From NCBI GenBank assembly GCA_011777135.1, contig JAABVY010000303.1, positions 1 to 5,082 of the forward strand: 5,082 nucleotides of DNA, given 5' to 3'. Positions within the stretch are counted from its first letter, which is position 1. The number at the start of each line of letters is the position of its first letter. Position numbers and translations under genes: made by a program. Under the pieces are notes generated by a model. It was not told the origin of the DNA, searched no databases, and saw only the letters and a list, made by a program, of their open reading frames with translations. Below, one piece after another: positions 1 through 4,372 of the stretch. The stretch comes from Candidatus Zixiibacteriota bacterium. Lineage in GTDB: Bacteria; Zixibacteria; MSB-5A5; JAABVY01.

Positions 1-298
1 CAGTATTGATTTCCGCGGGATTTTGCTGAAGCACCTCTAATCCTCTTTGAGTGATGCGAAAATAGCCTCGTCTGGTATTCTCCAAAAGCCCAGCTTTAGC
101 CATATAAGTTCTAGCCCAGCCAGCTCTATTGTCAAAGACAGCTTGTTTTCCGCTTGGCAGCAATTCCTTTCTTTCTCCTTCGGAAATGTGCAAGGTTTCT
201 GCCAATTTATCAATCGCTTCGCGTATATAATGCTCCTTTTCATCACTTGCAAGCTTCAGTAGTGGTAGCATTAGTTCATAATATTTTGGTAAAGCCAT
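1..298 (-). CDS. Mrr-type restriction system protein, N-terminal part (runs off the left edge)
   Basis: An open frame starts at ATG 298-296 and stays open for 99 codons to the window edge. The residues match the Mrr N-terminal winged-helix domain: a start of the form MALPKYYELMLPLLKLA, then a basic and acidic helix region, the segment SGKQAVFDNRAGWARTYM at about residues 54-71, and a wing of the form RRGYFRITQRGLEVL near 78-92. Mrr proteins are modification-dependent (type IV) endonucleases that cut methylated DNA; their nuclease domain lies C-terminal to this one and is outside the window, so activity cannot be judged. The start is well supported by GGGAGG at 311-306, seven bases upstream. 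No partner gene is visible on this side; Mrr proteins often act alone. A stand-alone winged-helix protein is possible but less likely. Confidence 0.85.
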   Translation of the reverse strand, partial: MALPKYYELMLPLLKLASDEKEHYIREAIDKLAETLHISEGERKELLPSGKQAVFDNRAGWARTYMAKAGLLENTRRGYFRITQRGLEVLQQNPAEINT

Positions 299-452
299 CG
301 GTATTCCTCCCGATTCAATCGAAATAATATGTGGATCGCAGTCCAATATATATAATTATTGCTTTTTAGAAAATTCTTTTTTCTGTGAAGATATTTATTT
401 TGTTGAATGTGGACGCTGTTAGAATTCTATTCTAGTCCCTGGTACTTGGTAC

Positions 453-469
453 CCCACATGCAATGTGGG
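453..469. repeat. Short perfect inverted repeat (hairpin)
   Basis: CCCACAT at 453-459 and ATGTGGG at 463-469 form a perfect 7-bp stem around the 3-base loop GCA. It directly abuts a 5-bp inverted repeat, GGTAC at 441-445 and GTACC at 449-453. There is no T-tract on either strand, so it is not a normal intrinsic terminator. It is more likely part of an intergenic repeat element. Confidence 0.55.
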
Positions 470-541
470 TTTGGCCGGGCATCCTGCTATGTTTCTCTTA
501 AATGCAAACTCACGACATAGGTAACAAAATTCCCACAACCA

Positions 542-567
542 CGCGGAGCACGAGGACGTACTCCGCG
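542..567. repeat. Imperfect palindrome (26-base hairpin)
   Basis: CGCGGAG at 542-548 pairs with CTCCGCG at 561-567. After one C/A mismatch (549/560), ACG at 550-552 pairs with CGT at 557-559 around the tetraloop AGGA. A single point change would make the arms perfect, which suggests an element that was once an exact palindrome. It lies in non-coding DNA with no T-tract after it. Confidence 0.6.
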
Positions 568-615
568 CACTAACTCAAAAAACGCGGTGCCTGGGATATA
601 AGCCGCGCACGAACT
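563..615. repeat. Pair of 13-base near-direct repeats, 40 bp apart
   Basis: CCGCGCACTAACT at 563-575 recurs as CCGCGCACGAACT at 603-615 with one mismatch. The first copy overlaps the right arm of the hairpin at 542-567. The repeats could be the remains of a tandem array or of two adjacent copies of a dispersed repeat. Only two copies are seen, so this is not a CRISPR array. Confidence 0.55.
577..607 (-). terminator. Possible minus-strand intrinsic terminator
   Basis: Read on the minus strand, CGCGG (607-603) can pair with CCGCG (587-583) across a 15-base loop, followed by six T residues (582-577). The stem is short but entirely G/C. It would stop minus-strand transcription before the mrr-like gene. 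The long loop and its position inside a repeat-rich patch make a chance arrangement quite possible. Confidence 0.3.
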
Positions 616-734
616 ATAACAGGCCGGGTGGCGCAACATTTAAGGCAGGTTTCTAATCCAATCAAAAAAAGTATATTATTAATCAGAACAGCCGATATAA
701 AAATAGGTCTATGATTCCAAAAATCGATGCCGCC

Positions 735-740
735 AAGGAG
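735..740 (+). promoter_or_regulatory. Ribosome binding site that decides the start of the small membrane protein
   Basis: AAGGAG at 735-740 lies six bases before ATG 747. The alternative in-frame ATG at 711 has only a weak AGG before it. This site therefore argues for 747 as the true start. Confidence 0.7.
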
Positions 741-746
741 ATTACA

Positions 747-1004
747 ATGCTTGTATGGTGTATGATTCTATTTGCCCTGGGTGTTACCGCATTGCTCGAC
801 AGCATATTCAACTATGGACAGGTCTTCCGCAGTGCCAACGCTGTAATGTTCATGCTCGTTTCGCTGGGGCTCTTGTTCAGGGTAATGATCAAAAAGAGAG
901 CCAGCCAGACCGAAAAAATGGAAGAGGAAATTGTGTCCCTGAGAGAACGTCTGGAGGAAACACAACAGGCCCTGACCAAGCTCGCAAAATCGACCCCGGT
1001 CTAA
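747..1004 (+). CDS. Small membrane protein with two transmembrane helices and a coiled-coil tail (unknown function)
   Basis: I do not recognise this gene. The preferred start at 747 gives 85 residues; a longer form from ATG 711 would have 97. Residues about 2-20 (LVWCMILFALGVTALLDSIF) and 31-48 (NAVMFMLVSLGLLFRVMI) are hydrophobic and look like two membrane helices joined by a short polar turn. The remaining residues (about 49-82) are highly charged with heptad-like spacing (EEIVSLRERLEETQQALTKL), which suggests a cytoplasmic coiled coil. The run of lysine and arginine after helix 2 fits the positive-inside rule, placing both termini in the cytoplasm. It is a single-gene unit with its own terminator 30 bases downstream. 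It could be a scaffold or stress-related membrane adaptor, but nothing proves a role. Confidence 0.7.
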   Translation: MLVWCMILFALGVTALLDSIFNYGQVFRSANAVMFMLVSLGLLFRVMIKKRASQTEKMEEEIVSLRERLEETQQALTKLAKSTPV

Positions 1005-1031
1005 GAGGAGTATCACTCAGTACCAGAAATT

Positions 1032-1060
1032 AAGCCCGTCATTTCCCGGCGGGTTTTTTT
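1032..1060 (+). terminator. Intrinsic terminator after the small membrane protein gene
   Basis: CCCGTC at 1035-1040 pairs with GGCGGG at 1048-1053 (one U-G pair, 7-base loop), followed by seven T residues at 1054-1060. The AA before the stem can also pair with the T-tract. It lies between two convergent genes; on the minus strand the stem keeps five pairs but has only a weak T-rich tail, so it may act partly in both directions. Confidence 0.8.
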
Positions 1061-1070
1061 ATCAGCCATA

Positions 1071-1430
1071 TCAATCGGCATCCGACTGGCTGTATCCGCC
1101 AAAGCTCGAACCGGCGAAATCCTCCCGCACCGGATGGAACACATCGATCACCTTAACCTCGGTCTTCGCCCGCCCTGAATGAACGATGTTGGGCGGCAGA
1201 ACCATAGCCTTACCCGCCGTCAGACTGAACTTCTCGCCATCGACCGTGAGTTCCAGTTCACCCTCGATGACATTAACCACCTGCTCATGGTAATGTGAAT
1301 GCTCCGGAACGATCGCGCCCTTATCCAGCTTGACATGCATGACGGTCATCGTACCAGCAGTTACCGCCTTGCCGACAATCCCATCCGCAATAACGATCCT
1401 GGGAAGTTCCTCGAGAATAACCAATCCCAT
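1071..1430 (-). CDS. Small single-domain cupin protein
   Basis: The protein has 119 residues and consists of one cupin_2 beta-barrel. Cupin motif 1 is visible as G38-x5-H44-S-H46-x3-Q50-x6-G57, so His44 and His46 with Gln50 (or Glu49) should bind a divalent metal. Motif 2 is G73-x5-P79 followed by His84, the last expected ligand. A metal site therefore looks intact. Such small cupins include sugar- or amino-acid-binding sensors, dioxygenase relatives and proteins of unknown function; the substrate cannot be read from the sequence. The start at ATG 1430 is chosen because GAGGAGG lies just upstream. The frame stays open a further 52 codons to 1586, but that extension is not cupin-like and crosses the regulatory spacer. 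The gene is divergent from the OsmC-like gene, so the two may share control. Confidence 0.85.
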   Translation of the reverse strand: MGLVILEELPRIVIADGIVGKAVTAGTMTVMHVKLDKGAIVPEHSHYHEQVVNVIEGELELTVDGEKFSLTAGKAMVLPPNIVHSGRAKTEVKVIDVFHPVREDFAGSSFGGYSQSDAD

Positions 1431-1435
1431 AATAT

Positions 1436-1442
1436 CCTCCTC
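1436..1442 (-). promoter_or_regulatory. Ribosome binding site that decides the cupin start
   Basis: On the minus strand GAGGAGG (1442-1436) stands five bases before ATG 1430. It rules in favour of the 119-residue product over the longer open frame starting at 1586. Confidence 0.8.
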
Positions 1443-1504
1443 AAAACCAATGAATACTAATAAACAATACGTTTCCGCAGCGCCAGAGTTTTCATTCTTG
1501 TAAT

Positions 1505-1539
1505 GATATACCGTATTCTGGACGTAGAATTCGGATATC
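1505..1539. promoter_or_regulatory. Long imperfect inverted repeat between divergent cupin and osmC-like genes
   Basis: GATAT (1505-1509) and CCGTATTCT (1511-1519) face AGAATTCGG (1526-1534) and ATATC (1535-1539) across a 6-base centre. Thirteen pairs form, with one bulge (A1510) and one mismatch. The dyad lies in the 232-base spacer between two divergent starts, the usual place for an operator of a dimeric regulator. It could instead fold as an RNA hairpin in the osmC leader. There is no T-tract after it on either strand. Confidence 0.45.
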
Positions 1540-1602
1540 TGCTTAAAAAATATGGACTTATGGGAACCATTAGGCCACGATTTCAATTACAAGAGTAAAA
1601 CA

Positions 1603-1636
1603 CGGGCGGTAATCAGCATCAATCGCCCGCTTTTTT
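1603..1636 (+). terminator. Strong intrinsic terminator or attenuator upstream of the osmC-like gene
   Basis: CGGGCGGT at 1603-1610 pairs with ATCGCCCG at 1622-1629 (one G-U pair) around an 11-base loop, followed after one C by six T residues at 1631-1636. No plus-strand gene precedes it: the nearest plus-strand gene already has its own terminator at 1032-1060. It ends only 16 bases before the osmC ribosome binding site. It may therefore be a leader attenuator, the 3' end of a small RNA from the spacer, or a bidirectional insulator. I found no clear competing antiterminator arm upstream. Confidence 0.7.
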
Positions 1637-1652
1637 GTTCACCATTTAAAAC

Positions 1653-1657
1653 AGGAG
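1653..1657 (+). promoter_or_regulatory. Ribosome binding site that decides the OsmC-like start
   Basis: AGGAG at 1653-1657 stands five bases before ATG 1663. It excludes the in-frame upstream ATG at 1552, whose translation would run through the terminator hairpin. Confidence 0.75.
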
Positions 1658-1662
1658 AGAAT

Positions 1663-2229
1663 ATGTCCACTAAAGAGAAAACTTATCCAAATGGCGTAAA
1701 TGTCGAACAGCTCGCCGAGACTGTCAACGCAATCAAGGATAATCCGGAACTGGCACAGTTCAATTTCCGCGCCTCGACCAAATGGCTGGGGGGCGGTCAT
1801 TCCCGCACCACGATAAAGGGCTTTTACGGCGCGGGACAGGAGGACGACTCCCGAACTAACGAGTTTGTTTTGGATGGGGATGAGCCGCCCGTATTGCTCG
1901 GCTCCGATAATGCACCCAATGCAGTCGAATCAGTGCTCCAGGCCCTGGCATCTTGTCTAACGGTAGGATTCTCCTACAATGCCGCGGCTCAGGGCATCAA
2001 TGTCAAAAATCTTGAGTTCGATCTCGAGGGCAAAATCGATCTGCATGGTTTCCTTGGGCTTTCGGATAAGATTCGTCCGGGCTACAAGGATATCAGTCTG
2101 AAATATCGCGTGGATTGTGATGCTCCGCCGGAAAAGGTTGAGGAACTCTGGGCGCATGTCAAGAAGACCTCGCCAGTGCTGGATATGCTGTCTAACCCGG
2201 TACCGGTTACCATTTCGAACGGCCGCTAA
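1663..2229 (+). CDS. OsmC-family protein lacking the usual second (resolving) cysteine
   Basis: A 188-residue protein of the OsmC/Ohr superfamily, whose two-cysteine members reduce organic hydroperoxides with thiols in the cytoplasm. Features seen: an N-terminal extension of about 33 residues, a first strand with W41 and R48 where the family keeps its catalytic arginine, and the central helix E89-SVLQALAS-C98-LTVGF, with Glu nine residues before the peroxidatic-type cysteine. The tail TSPVLDMLSNPVPVTI has Ser170 where two-cysteine members carry the resolving cysteine in a C-P motif. C152 is the only other cysteine, and it does not lie at that site. Many OsmC-like proteins share this Ser variant and have no proven peroxidase activity, so 'OsmC-like' is safer than 'peroxidase'. 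The gene is divergent from the cupin and stands behind a terminator-like hairpin, which suggests conditional expression. Confidence 0.88.
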   Translation: MSTKEKTYPNGVNVEQLAETVNAIKDNPELAQFNFRASTKWLGGGHSRTTIKGFYGAGQEDDSRTNEFVLDGDEPPVLLGSDNAPNAVESVLQALASCLTVGFSYNAAAQGINVKNLEFDLEGKIDLHGFLGLSDKIRPGYKDISLKYRVDCDAPPEKVEELWAHVKKTSPVLDMLSNPVPVTISNGR

Positions 2230-2264
2230 TCACGCTGGCTCTCCAATATCTGACGAACAGAATT

Positions 2265-2306
2265 GCGCAGGGTCACACCTCGACAAGTCGAGGCAAGACC
2301 CTGCGC
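2265..2306. repeat. 42-base extended palindrome (REP-like element or terminator hairpin)
   Basis: GCGCAGGGTC (2265-2274) pairs perfectly with GACCCTGCGC (2297-2306). Inside, after a 3x3 internal loop, CTCGAC-type arms CCTCGAC (2278-2284) and GTCGAGG (2287-2293) pair as well. Sixteen or seventeen pairs in 42 bases is far beyond chance. It lies 35 bases after the OsmC-like stop, between convergent transcription units. The plus strand continues with a T-rich but interrupted stretch, so it may help termination, yet its size and symmetry resemble dispersed REP-type palindromes. Confidence 0.7.
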
Positions 2307-2327
2307 TACATATAATTCTTGATTTTT

Positions 2328-2352
2328 GATGGCAGGAACGGATCCCGCCATC
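2328..2352 (-). terminator. Hairpin just after the pterin operon (weak terminator candidate)
   Basis: Arms of ten bases, GATGGCAGGA (2328-2337) and TCCCGCCATC (2343-2352), flank a 5-base loop. The one mismatch in the plus strand becomes a G-U pair in minus-strand RNA, so all ten pairs form only in the transcript of the operon that ends seven bases earlier. This favours a role at the 3' end of that mRNA. The stretch after it is A-rich on the minus strand, so a standard T-tract is missing. Confidence 0.45.
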
Positions 2353-2358
2353 GCAATA

Positions 2359-3096
2359 CTATTCTTCTGTCTTGGTTAATTTTGTGGATTTTGGGAAGAT
2401 CGTTATGTCCTGGTACTGGACATAATCCCTGGATGAAGTCACCATGATAATAGCATCGGCCACATCATCAGGCTCGACCATCTTACGGCGGTCGTCGGAA
2501 TCCGGATCGATATCCTTGCCCATTGTGTTCATGGCGTGCGGCATGACATTGGTGACACGAATATTATACGGTTTGAGCTCGGCTTTTAAACTGTCGCCGA
2601 AACGAGCAAGAGCAGCCTTGGAGGCGCAATAGGCCGAGAGCTTTTCCATGCCCAGCTTGGAGCCGATCGAGCAGATGTTTATAATCTGCCCCGACTTCTG
2701 CTTCTTCATCTGCGCCACAGCATGGCGGGTGACCAGAAATGCGCCCTTGACATTGACATTAAATGTCAACTCGAAATCTTTAACATCCATCTGATCAATT
2801 TCACCGCCTTTGAAGACCCCGGCATTATTTATGAGAATATCTATCTGTCCGAATTCCTGGATTGCACTGTCAACAAGTTTTTTGGCCTGACTGTCGTCCG
2901 TAATATCTGCCGCAACCTTTATGAACTGCTCGGAGACCTGCTTCAAATCATCAGCAGCGTGATCGAGCTCATCCGATTTCTGGCCGGTTATTATTACTCT
3001 CGCGCCCTCCTCAAGATAACGTCTGGCAATGGTCTTGCCCAGTCCGCGGCTGGAGCCGGTTACCAGAACAACTCTCTCTTTAAGTTGGTCTGACAT
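2359..3096 (-). CDS. Short-chain dehydrogenase/reductase, proposed sepiapterin reductase role
   Basis: A complete classical SDR of 245 residues with a Rossmann fold. The cofactor motif is T13-G-S-S-R17-G18-L-G20; Arg17 and the G38-Q-K40 after strand 2 favour NADPH. Further motifs are D64-I (adenine pocket), N90-N-A-G93, N115, and the catalytic set S143, Y156 and K160 (Y-C-A-S-K). The usual P-G after strand 6 is P186-H187, and the tail ends in a charged stretch. By motif alone it could reduce many carbonyls, including as a 3-oxoacyl reductase. The context is the argument: it is the last gene of an operon with GTP cyclohydrolase and PTPS and its ATG overlaps the folE2 stop by one base (TGATG), implying coupled translation. 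Sepiapterin reductases are SDRs that reduce 6-pyruvoyl-tetrahydropterin to tetrahydrobiopterin. GAGG at 3110-3107 is the likely ribosome site. SDR is certain; the pterin substrate is inferred. Confidence 0.9.
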   Translation of the reverse strand: MSDQLKERVVLVTGSSRGLGKTIARRYLEEGARVIITGQKSDELDHAADDLKQVSEQFIKVAADITDDSQAKKLVDSAIQEFGQIDILINNAGVFKGGEIDQMDVKDFELTFNVNVKGAFLVTRHAVAQMKKQKSGQIINICSIGSKLGMEKLSAYCASKAALARFGDSLKAELKPYNIRVTNVMPHAMNTMGKDIDPDSDDRRKMVEPDDVADAIIMVTSSRDYVQYQDITIFPKSTKLTKTEE

Positions 3097-3953
3097 CAGG
3101 CATCAACCTCACTTTTGATCTCTTCAGGGTCTTTCTTACGAGCGATTTCGCGGGCTTTATCATCGTTCAATCGTTCGGCCCGAAGATTGCGGACGATCTG
3201 GGCGTAGGCATTATGATTATGAATCGATTCCTGATTTTCCGATTCGACGCTGAACCAGTCGACACGCTCATCATCCTGAAGCTTTTCGGTGATATTCCTG
3301 ACCACATCCTCAACAAAGGCTGGATTGTCATAGGCTTCCTCAGTGACATACTTCTCATCCTCGCGTTTGAGAAGAGGGAAGAGTTCGCATGAAGCAGAGT
3401 GCTCGACGATATGAATCAGCTCTTCCAGCCAGATAAACTGGTTAACGCGGACTTTGAGAGTCACCACCGAGCGCTGGTTGTGCGCGCCGCGTTCAGAAAT
3501 TTCTTTCGAGCAGGGACACAGTGTGGTCACGGGAACCTCGACTGTAATGGTGGGCTTAATATCAGCCGAGCCATTGGCCACAGCCTCGATTGTGCAATTG
3601 TAATCGAGCAATGCACTCTGCCCGGAGACCGGGGCTTTCTTCTCGATAAAATAGGGAAAGGTCAGTTCCAGGTGAGCTGTTTTGGCTTTCAGCCTGGTTT
3701 TGATCTCATCCAGAATGCCTTTTATATTCTTAATATCGATTTCCTGGTGATGTTCGGTCAGGACCTCGACAAAGCGGGACATATGCGTCCCCTTGAATTC
3801 ACGTGGCAGGTCGACATAGAGATTTACTCTTGCAATTGTATGTTGAACATCCTTGCGTTTATCCCGCAGGGTAATCGGGTATTTGATGTTCTTTATACCG
3901 ACCCGGTCGATACTGATATTACGGTTATCTTTTCTGTTCTGCACATCTATCAT
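3096..3953 (-). CDS. folE2: GTP cyclohydrolase FolE2 (type IB)
   Basis: A full-length 285-residue protein of the FolE2/MptA family, which converts GTP to 7,8-dihydroneopterin triphosphate, the first step of pterin synthesis. It belongs to the tunnelling-fold superfamily but is unrelated in sequence to FolE. Family signatures are clear: K54-G-T-H-M-S-R-F near the first strand set, T144-L-C146-P-C148-S-K-E with the conserved metal-binding cysteine, G156-A-H158-N-Q-R-S, Y208-D-N-P-A-F-V-E-D, and E242-S-I-H-N-H247-N-A near the end. A lysine- and glutamate-rich tail closes the protein. Unlike FolE, FolE2 enzymes can work with metals other than zinc and are often made under zinc shortage. The start ATG abuts the PTPS stop (TAAATG) and AGGAG lies within the end of the PTPS gene at 3966-3962, a coupled arrangement. 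It could also supply folate or queuosine. Confidence 0.95.
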   Translation of the reverse strand: MIDVQNRKDNRNISIDRVGIKNIKYPITLRDKRKDVQHTIARVNLYVDLPREFKGTHMSRFVEVLTEHHQEIDIKNIKGILDEIKTRLKAKTAHLELTFPYFIEKKAPVSGQSALLDYNCTIEAVANGSADIKPTITVEVPVTTLCPCSKEISERGAHNQRSVVTLKVRVNQFIWLEELIHIVEHSASCELFPLLKREDEKYVTEEAYDNPAFVEDVVRNITEKLQDDERVDWFSVESENQESIHNHNAYAQIVRNLRAERLNDDKAREIARKKDPEEIKSEVDA

Positions 3954-4370
3954 TTAGCCATCTCCTCTTTCAGCAATTGCAATGTTGTTCTCGGTCTCAA
4001 ACAGCTTTATACGCTGCAGAGTTCCATCAGGAAGTTTGGAATCCAGCACCTCGAAAATTCGCCTGGCGAGATTCTCAGCCGTGGGAATAATGTCCATGGT
4101 GAAATCAACATCAACGCTGAAGTTTCTGTGATCACATTTCGAGATTATATGCTCATTGATTATCTTTTTTAATTCCTTGAGGTTCATAATCATACCAGTA
4201 GCGGGATCGAGCTCGCCGGTGACCGTAACCTCAAGTATATAATTGTGGCCATGACCGTTGGGATTGGAGCAGGGTCCGAATATGCGGACATTCTCCTCAT
4301 CGGTGAAATCCGGATTATAGAGACGGTGCCCGGCCGTGAAATGTGTTTTACGTGTTATCGATACCTTCAT
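3954..4370 (-). CDS. 6-pyruvoyl-tetrahydropterin synthase (PTPS), biopterin type
   Basis: A complete PTPS/QueD-family protein of 138 residues that should remove triphosphate from dihydroneopterin triphosphate to give 6-pyruvoyl-tetrahydropterin. Zinc ligands are visible as H15 (AGHRL), H40 and H42 (HGHNY). The catalytic set is C34, D80 and H81, and E125 (FETENN) should hold the pterin ring. C34 is five residues before HGH, within CSNPNGHGHNY, as in mammalian PTPS; E. coli QueD has three. DEENVRIFGPC and DPATGMIMNL also read like the animal enzyme, so I favour PTPS over 6-carboxy-tetrahydropterin synthase. ATG 4370 is preferred: AGGA at 4382-4379 is eight bases away. A TTG at 4376, overlapping the upstream stop as TTGA, would add two residues but is only two bases from that site. 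FolE2, which makes its substrate, follows directly. Confidence 0.92.
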   Translation of the reverse strand: MKVSITRKTHFTAGHRLYNPDFTDEENVRIFGPCSNPNGHGHNYILEVTVTGELDPATGMIMNLKELKKIINEHIISKCDHRNFSVDVDFTMDIIPTAENLARRIFEVLDSKLPDGTLQRIKLFETENNIAIAERGDG

Positions 4371-4372
4371 CT

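Larger units (their letters stand above)
299..746. other. Intergenic gap with decayed palindromic/repeat sequence
   Basis: I see no gene in these 448 bases. The part nearest the mrr-like gene (about 312-420) is very AT-rich and is where its promoter should lie, though I find no convincing -35/-10 pair. Positions 441-628 are GC-richer and full of small symmetric elements: a GGTAC/GTACC inverted repeat at 441-453, a 7-bp perfect hairpin at 453-469, a longer hairpin at 542-567 and a 13-base near-direct repeat. Positions 660-710 are AT-rich again (for example TATATT at 672-677 and TATAAA at 696-701) and probably hold the promoter for the small membrane protein gene. The GC-rich middle looks like a mosaic of eroded intergenic repeats. 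Confidence 0.6.

Noticed and set aside
47..262. Open frames on both strands over the mrr-like gene
   Set aside because: They are out of frame with the Mrr N-terminal domain, which is itself open to the window edge with a strong ribosome site.
563..615. Possible CRISPR-like array
   Set aside because: Only two imperfect copies of a 13-base unit, no regular spacers and no cas genes.
1431..1586. A 52-residue N-terminal extension of the cupin
   Set aside because: The extension is not cupin-like and overlaps the inverted repeat; ATG 1430 has a strong GAGGAGG site.
1560..1598. A 12-codon leader peptide ORF before the 1603-1636 hairpin
   Set aside because: Not listed as a gene because the ribosome site is very weak and the codons show no regulatory run; mentioned only as context.
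1552..1662. A 37-residue N-terminal extension of the OsmC-like protein from ATG 1552
   Set aside because: It would translate through the terminator hairpin and lacks a ribosome site, while ATG 1663 has AGGAG at proper spacing.
2722..3093. A 123-codon plus-strand frame opposite the SDR gene
   Set aside because: Antisense to a well-supported SDR with all catalytic motifs; no family features of its own.
3399..4172. A 257-codon open frame on the plus strand opposite folE2 and PTPS
   Set aside because: It lies wholly antisense to two genes with clear family motifs, has no convincing ribosome site and shows no recognisable domain; it is a shadow frame.
3954..4370. Reading the PTPS-family protein as QueD and the operon as queuosine synthesis
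   Set aside because: The Cys to HGH spacing is five residues, as in mammalian PTPS, not three as in E. coli QueD; no queC or queE is adjacent and an SDR is present. Not fully excluded, only less likely.
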